From: Actinomycetales bacterium | GTDB lineage: Bacteria > Actinomycetota > Actinomycetes > Actinomycetales > Actinomycetaceae | NCBI GenBank assembly: GCA_022838965.1 | Contig: JALHDK010000140.1 | Coordinates: 1-10,095 of the forward strand | Length of the DNA: 10,095 bases | Direction: 5' to 3' | In this document: positions 7,342-10,095 of the stretch, one piece after another | Numbering within the stretch: position 1 is the stretch's first letter | How the letters are laid out: each line of letters opens with the position of its first letter | Translations under genes and position numbers: made by a program | The notes under the pieces: generated by a model | Told to the model about the DNA's origin: nothing | The model's input: only the letters and a program-made list of their open reading frames with translations | Databases searched by the model: none

Positions 7342-7409
7342 ACCGGGCGCATGCACGTCCCGTCCAGCCCGGTTGCCAAGCGGCCGACGAGTCTGTCAGA
7401 GCCGGCTTG

Positions 7410-7415
7410 TACCCT
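7410..7415 (+). promoter_or_regulatory. Candidate -10 for the phosphoesterase/ATPase operon
   Basis: TACCCT (TAnnnT) lies 24 bp before the GTG start, preceded by TTG. It would give a start of transcription near 7421 and a leader of about 18 bases holding the GGGGAGG ribosome binding site at 7428-7434. No convincing -35 is seen at the right distance. Confidence 0.3.
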
Positions 7416-7439
7416 GAAGGACATGACGGGGAGGCGCGT

Positions 7440-8555
7440 GTGAAGCTGCTGTTGTTCTCTGACCTGCACCTGGACACGCCGTTCCGGTGGGCGGGTCCGG
7501 ATCTGGCCCGGGCGCGGAGGCGGGCGCTCCGGGAGACGCTGCGCCGGATCGTGGAGCTGGCCGCGGCGCGAGAGGTGGACGCGATCCTCTGTGGGGGGGA
7601 CCTGTACGAGCACGAGCGCTACAGCCCTGACACTGCCGCCTTCCTCAGCACGCTCTTCGCGAGTGTCGAGATCCCCGTCCACCTCGCGCCCGGCAACCAT
7701 GACTGGTACGGACCGGCGAGCCTGTACCGGCACGCCGCCTGGAGCCCCAACGTCCACGTGTTCACGGAGGCCCGCCTCGTCCCGGTGGACCTGGCGGACG
7801 GCGTGACCCTGTGGGGCGCGGCGCACCGTGCCCCTGCGAACACCGACGGGTTCTTCGATGGCGGCTTCCGGGTCGACCGGTCGGGGGTGAACCTCGCGCT
7901 CTTCCACGGCTCCGAGAGGGGTGCACTGCCGTTCCAGGAGGGCGGGAAGGTGCCCCACGCCCCCTTCACGGCAGCGCACCTCGAGGCTGCCGGCATCGAC
8001 CACGCCTTCCTCGGGCACTTCCACACGCCCAGTGACGCGGCTCGCCACACCTATCCGGGCAATCCCGATCCACTCAGTTTCGGCGAGCAGGGACCGCGGG
8101 GTGTCGTGATCGCCACAATCGCCGGGGACGGCGCCATCACGCGCGAACGCGTCACCGTGGCGACCAGTCGCGTCACCGCGATCGAGGTGGACATCGGCGG
8201 CGTCACCTCCGCCACCGAGATCCGGGACCGGGTGGAGCAGGCGGTCGCGCCGCTGTCCGGGATCGTCCGCGTGACCCTGAACGGCGACGTCTCCCCGGAG
8301 GTGACGGCCCCGGCGGTGACGGCGCACCCCGGCGACCTCGAGGGCGTCGGGGCGCACCTCGAGGCGCTCCTGGCCCGCGTGGGGCGGGTGAACGTGACCT
8401 ACGACATCGGCCTGCTGGCCGCCGAGCAGACCGTGCGTGGCCAGTTCGTCCGCGACGTGCAGGCCGCGCACCTGGACGAGGACGTCCGCCGTCGCGTGCT
8501 CATCACCGGGCTGCGGGCACTCGACGGCCGATTCACGGAGCTGGAGGTCCACTGA
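7440..8555 (+). CDS. Metallophosphoesterase, Mre11/SbcD/YhaO-like nuclease subunit
   Basis: Predicted manganese-dependent DNA exonuclease or phosphodiesterase subunit, 371 aa. All five calcineurin-type phosphoesterase motifs are present: Asp8-Leu-His10 (SDLHLD), GGD with Asp54, GNHD with Asn86/His87, LFHG with His156, and GHFH with His193/His195. Residues about 235-371 form a C-terminal capping domain, ending in regular beta/alpha segments as in SbcD and YhaO. GTG 7440 is chosen because it has GGGGAGG at 7428-7434, five bases upstream, and begins the first beta strand directly (VKLLLFSDLH). The frame is open much further upstream only because it is antisense to the PopT-type gene. One base separates its stop from the ATG of the following ATPase, so the two are translationally coupled partners. 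I place it nearer YhaO than true SbcD because of the partner's membrane segment. Confidence 0.93.
   Translation: MKLLLFSDLHLDTPFRWAGPDLARARRRALRETLRRIVELAAAREVDAILCGGDLYEHERYSPDTAAFLSTLFASVEIPVHLAPGNHDWYGPASLYRHAAWSPNVHVFTEARLVPVDLADGVTLWGAAHRAPANTDGFFDGGFRVDRSGVNLALFHGSERGALPFQEGGKVPHAPFTAAHLEAAGIDHAFLGHFHTPSDAARHTYPGNPDPLSFGEQGPRGVVIATIAGDGAITRERVTVATSRVTAIEVDIGGVTSATEIRDRVEQAVAPLSGIVRVTLNGDVSPEVTAPAVTAHPGDLEGVGAHLEALLARVGRVNVTYDIGLLAAEQTVRGQFVRDVQAAHLDEDVRRRVLITGLRALDGRFTELEVH
8543..8548 (+). promoter_or_regulatory. Ribosome binding site for the ATPase gene inside the upstream gene
   Basis: GGAGGT is a near-perfect Shine-Dalgarno sequence eight bases before the ATG at 8557. It lies within the last codons of the phosphoesterase gene and supports translational coupling of the pair. 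Confidence 0.75.
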
Positions 8556-8556
8556 G

Positions 8557-10095
8557 ATGCGGATTGTGCAGGTCACCGCACATGCGTTCGGGCCCCTCGT
8601 CGGCGAGACGCTGGAGTTCGCGCCCGGCATGACCGTGGTCACCGGGGTGAACGAGTCCGGCAAGTCCTCGTGGCACGCGGCGGTCCTCTCGTCCCTCGTG
8701 GGGCGACGGCGCGGGAGGGGCGCCGCGACCCGGGAGGAGAAGCGATTCGCCGAGCAGTACCGGCCGTGGCACTCGCCGGAGTGGCGTGTCTCGGCCATCA
8801 TCGAGCTCGACGACGGCCGCCGGATCGAGCTCAGTCACGATCTCGACGGCAAGGTGGACTGTCGCGCGACCGACCTCGACCTCGGCAGGGACGTCTCCTG
8901 CGACATCATGGTCGACGGGGCTCCCGACGCGTCCCGCTACCTGGGCCTGGACCGCAAGAGCTTCGCTGCCACCGCGGTTGTCCGGCAGGCAGAACTCCTG
9001 TCCATCCTGACCGACGCGGCCGCGTTGCAGGAGTACCTGCAACGGGCCGCGGACACGGCCGGGACCGACGCGACCGCGGCTGCCGCGCTCTCCGCCCTGG
9101 AGAGGTTCCGGAAGGAGCACGTGGGCGTCGACCGCGCCAACTCGGCGAAGCCGCTGCGGGCCGCCCGGAAACGACTCGCCGAGGCGCAGGACGCGCTTGA
9201 GCTGGCGCGCCGGGAGCACGCCAGCTACCTCGACCTCGTCACGGCGGCCGAGCAACGCCGGCTCGAGGCCGGGGAGGCCGGGCGGCAGGCGGAGGAGAGC
9301 GATGCTGCCGTCGCCGCCGCCGAGGACCTCCTCCGTCACGTCCGTGACGTGGCGCAGGCGGAAGCCGCGGCCAACCGGGCGCGCGAGCTGTCGGACGCGG
9401 CGGCCCGGGCCGCCGAGACGCTCGCCGCGCACCTCGCGCGCGCCGAGGAGCTGTGGGAGAAGGTGGGGGGCGAGCCCCCGGAGACCGTGGCGGAGGCCGA
9501 CGGGCTCGCCGCTGCCGTTGCCGGCGCCCTGGCCACGTGGGATGGCCTCGCCCCGGCGCGCCCCCTCGCCGGGCCGGACAGCGCGGAGCTCCGCCGGGAA
9601 CGTGACGCACTCCCCGCTGCGCCGGAGGGCGACCTCGAGCCACACCCGGAGGTGACGAGCGCACAGGAGTGCCACGCGCGGGCCGCCGCCGTGCTCGCTG
9701 CCCACCGCACCCAGGAGCCCCCCGTCCCGGTATCCGGGGAGCCCGACCTCGCCGCCGCCATCGCCTGCGGTCCCGCACGGATCCGTGAGCTCGCCGCCCG
9801 GCTCGGCGCGGCCACGCTCCCCTCGGCCACGACCACGTCAGGGGCGGCGCCCACCGACCAGCTCGACGCCGCTCGCGGCGTCCTCACCAGCGCGGAAGCC
9901 GAGTATGCCGCCGCCTCCGCCGCCCACGCGGAGGCCCGGGCGCGGCTGGATCGTGGCGCCGTCGCCACGCCCCGCGCGCACCGGTGGCGGCCCGTGCTGC
10001 TGGCACTCGCCGGCGTCGCTGCCCTCGCGGGCGTGCTGCTCGTGGTGACCGGGCAGACCGGCCCGGCACTGGCGTTCCCGGTCGTCCTTGCCGCC
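8557..10095 (+). CDS. SbcC/SMC-like ATPase with coiled coils and a membrane segment, YhaN-like (3' partial)
   Basis: The N-terminal 513 codons of a large ABC-type ATPase; the frame has no stop and leaves the window. Walker A is TGVNESGKSS at 29-38 (Lys36), in the GxNExGKS form typical of RecF/SbcC/YhaN proteins. A probable Q-loop is Gln144 in VVRQAELL. The first strand (MRIVQVTAHAFGPL) matches the family N-terminus. Ala/Glu/Arg-rich helical sequence at about 195-315 and 432-463 should form coiled coil. Residues about 480-497 are strongly hydrophobic (PVLLALAGVAALAGVLLVV). A second hydrophobic stretch starts at 503 and is cut off, which suggests a membrane hairpin. No CxxC zinc hook is seen in the part present. 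Bacillus YhaN has a similar central hydrophobic region, as I recall it. With the phosphoesterase it probably forms a nuclease complex at the membrane. Walker B, signature motif and second coiled coil would lie downstream. Confidence 0.9.
   Translation, partial: MRIVQVTAHAFGPLVGETLEFAPGMTVVTGVNESGKSSWHAAVLSSLVGRRRGRGAATREEKRFAEQYRPWHSPEWRVSAIIELDDGRRIELSHDLDGKVDCRATDLDLGRDVSCDIMVDGAPDASRYLGLDRKSFAATAVVRQAELLSILTDAAALQEYLQRAADTAGTDATAAAALSALERFRKEHVGVDRANSAKPLRAARKRLAEAQDALELARREHASYLDLVTAAEQRRLEAGEAGRQAEESDAAVAAAEDLLRHVRDVAQAEAAANRARELSDAAARAAETLAAHLARAEELWEKVGGEPPETVAEADGLAAAVAGALATWDGLAPARPLAGPDSAELRRERDALPAAPEGDLEPHPEVTSAQECHARAAAVLAAHRTQEPPVPVSGEPDLAAAIACGPARIRELAARLGAATLPSATTTSGAAPTDQLDAARGVLTSAEAEYAAASAAHAEARARLDRGAVATPRAHRWRPVLLALAGVAALAGVLLVVTGQTGPALAFPVVLAA

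Noticed and set aside
6603..7439. 279-codon upstream extension of the phosphoesterase frame
   Set aside because: It is antisense to the PopT-type gene, Asp/Gly/His-rich and without a domain. A strong ribosome binding site and the first beta strand place the start at 7440.
7269..8801. 511-codon upstream extension of the PopT-type frame
   Set aside because: It is antisense to the phosphoesterase gene and lacks membrane character. The family begins at the ATG at 7268.

Overview
The window is very GC-rich (above 70 % by eye). Reading frames show strong G/C preference at third codon positions, many GTG starts, and long spurious antisense frames. This points to a high-GC actinomycete (Actinomycetota). 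The histidine ammonia-lyase carries a Cys-Ser-Gly triad, which I recall from Streptomyces-type enzymes and which fits this. A finer assignment, for example to Micrococcales, would be a guess. I see no tRNA, rRNA, CRISPR array, insertion sequence or attachment site. It reads as ordinary chromosome.

Layout. (1) 55-1797 (+): an exported lipoprotein with an alpha/beta-hydrolase domain and an extra C-terminal beta-rich domain, followed by a small hairpin. (2) 1853-5492: a histidine-utilisation cluster. hutI and hutG overlap by 14 bp on the + strand, and hutH faces them on the - strand, ending 3 bp from hutG. Urocanase (hutU) is not in the window. (3) 5525-6266 (+): two small membrane proteins of unknown function that are clearly tandem paralogues. 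(4) 6291-7268 (-): a DUF368/PopT-type membrane protein, a family shown to recycle undecaprenyl phosphate across the membrane. (5) 7440 to the window end (+): a Mre11/SbcD-like metallophosphoesterase, then, one base after its stop, an SbcC/SMC-like ATPase that runs off the end. The ATPase has a Walker A motif, coiled coils and hydrophobic segments at the point where the window stops. The pair most resembles Bacillus YhaO/YhaN.

How the genes work together. HutH makes urocanate from histidine, HutI opens imidazolonepropionate, and HutG hydrolyses formiminoglutamate to glutamate. The missing HutU step must be encoded elsewhere. The phosphoesterase/ATPase pair is tightly coupled in translation and probably forms a nuclease complex. 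The hydrophobic stretch suggests membrane association instead of a classic zinc hook. The two small membrane proteins and the PopT-type protein lie between these modules with no demonstrated link to either.

The most interesting items are the membrane-type phosphoesterase/ATPase pair, the tandem small membrane paralogues (the first probably read from a leaderless transcript), and the three-disulfide lipoprotein hydrolase with its uncharacterised C-terminal domain. I see no evidence strong enough to claim a wholly new system.
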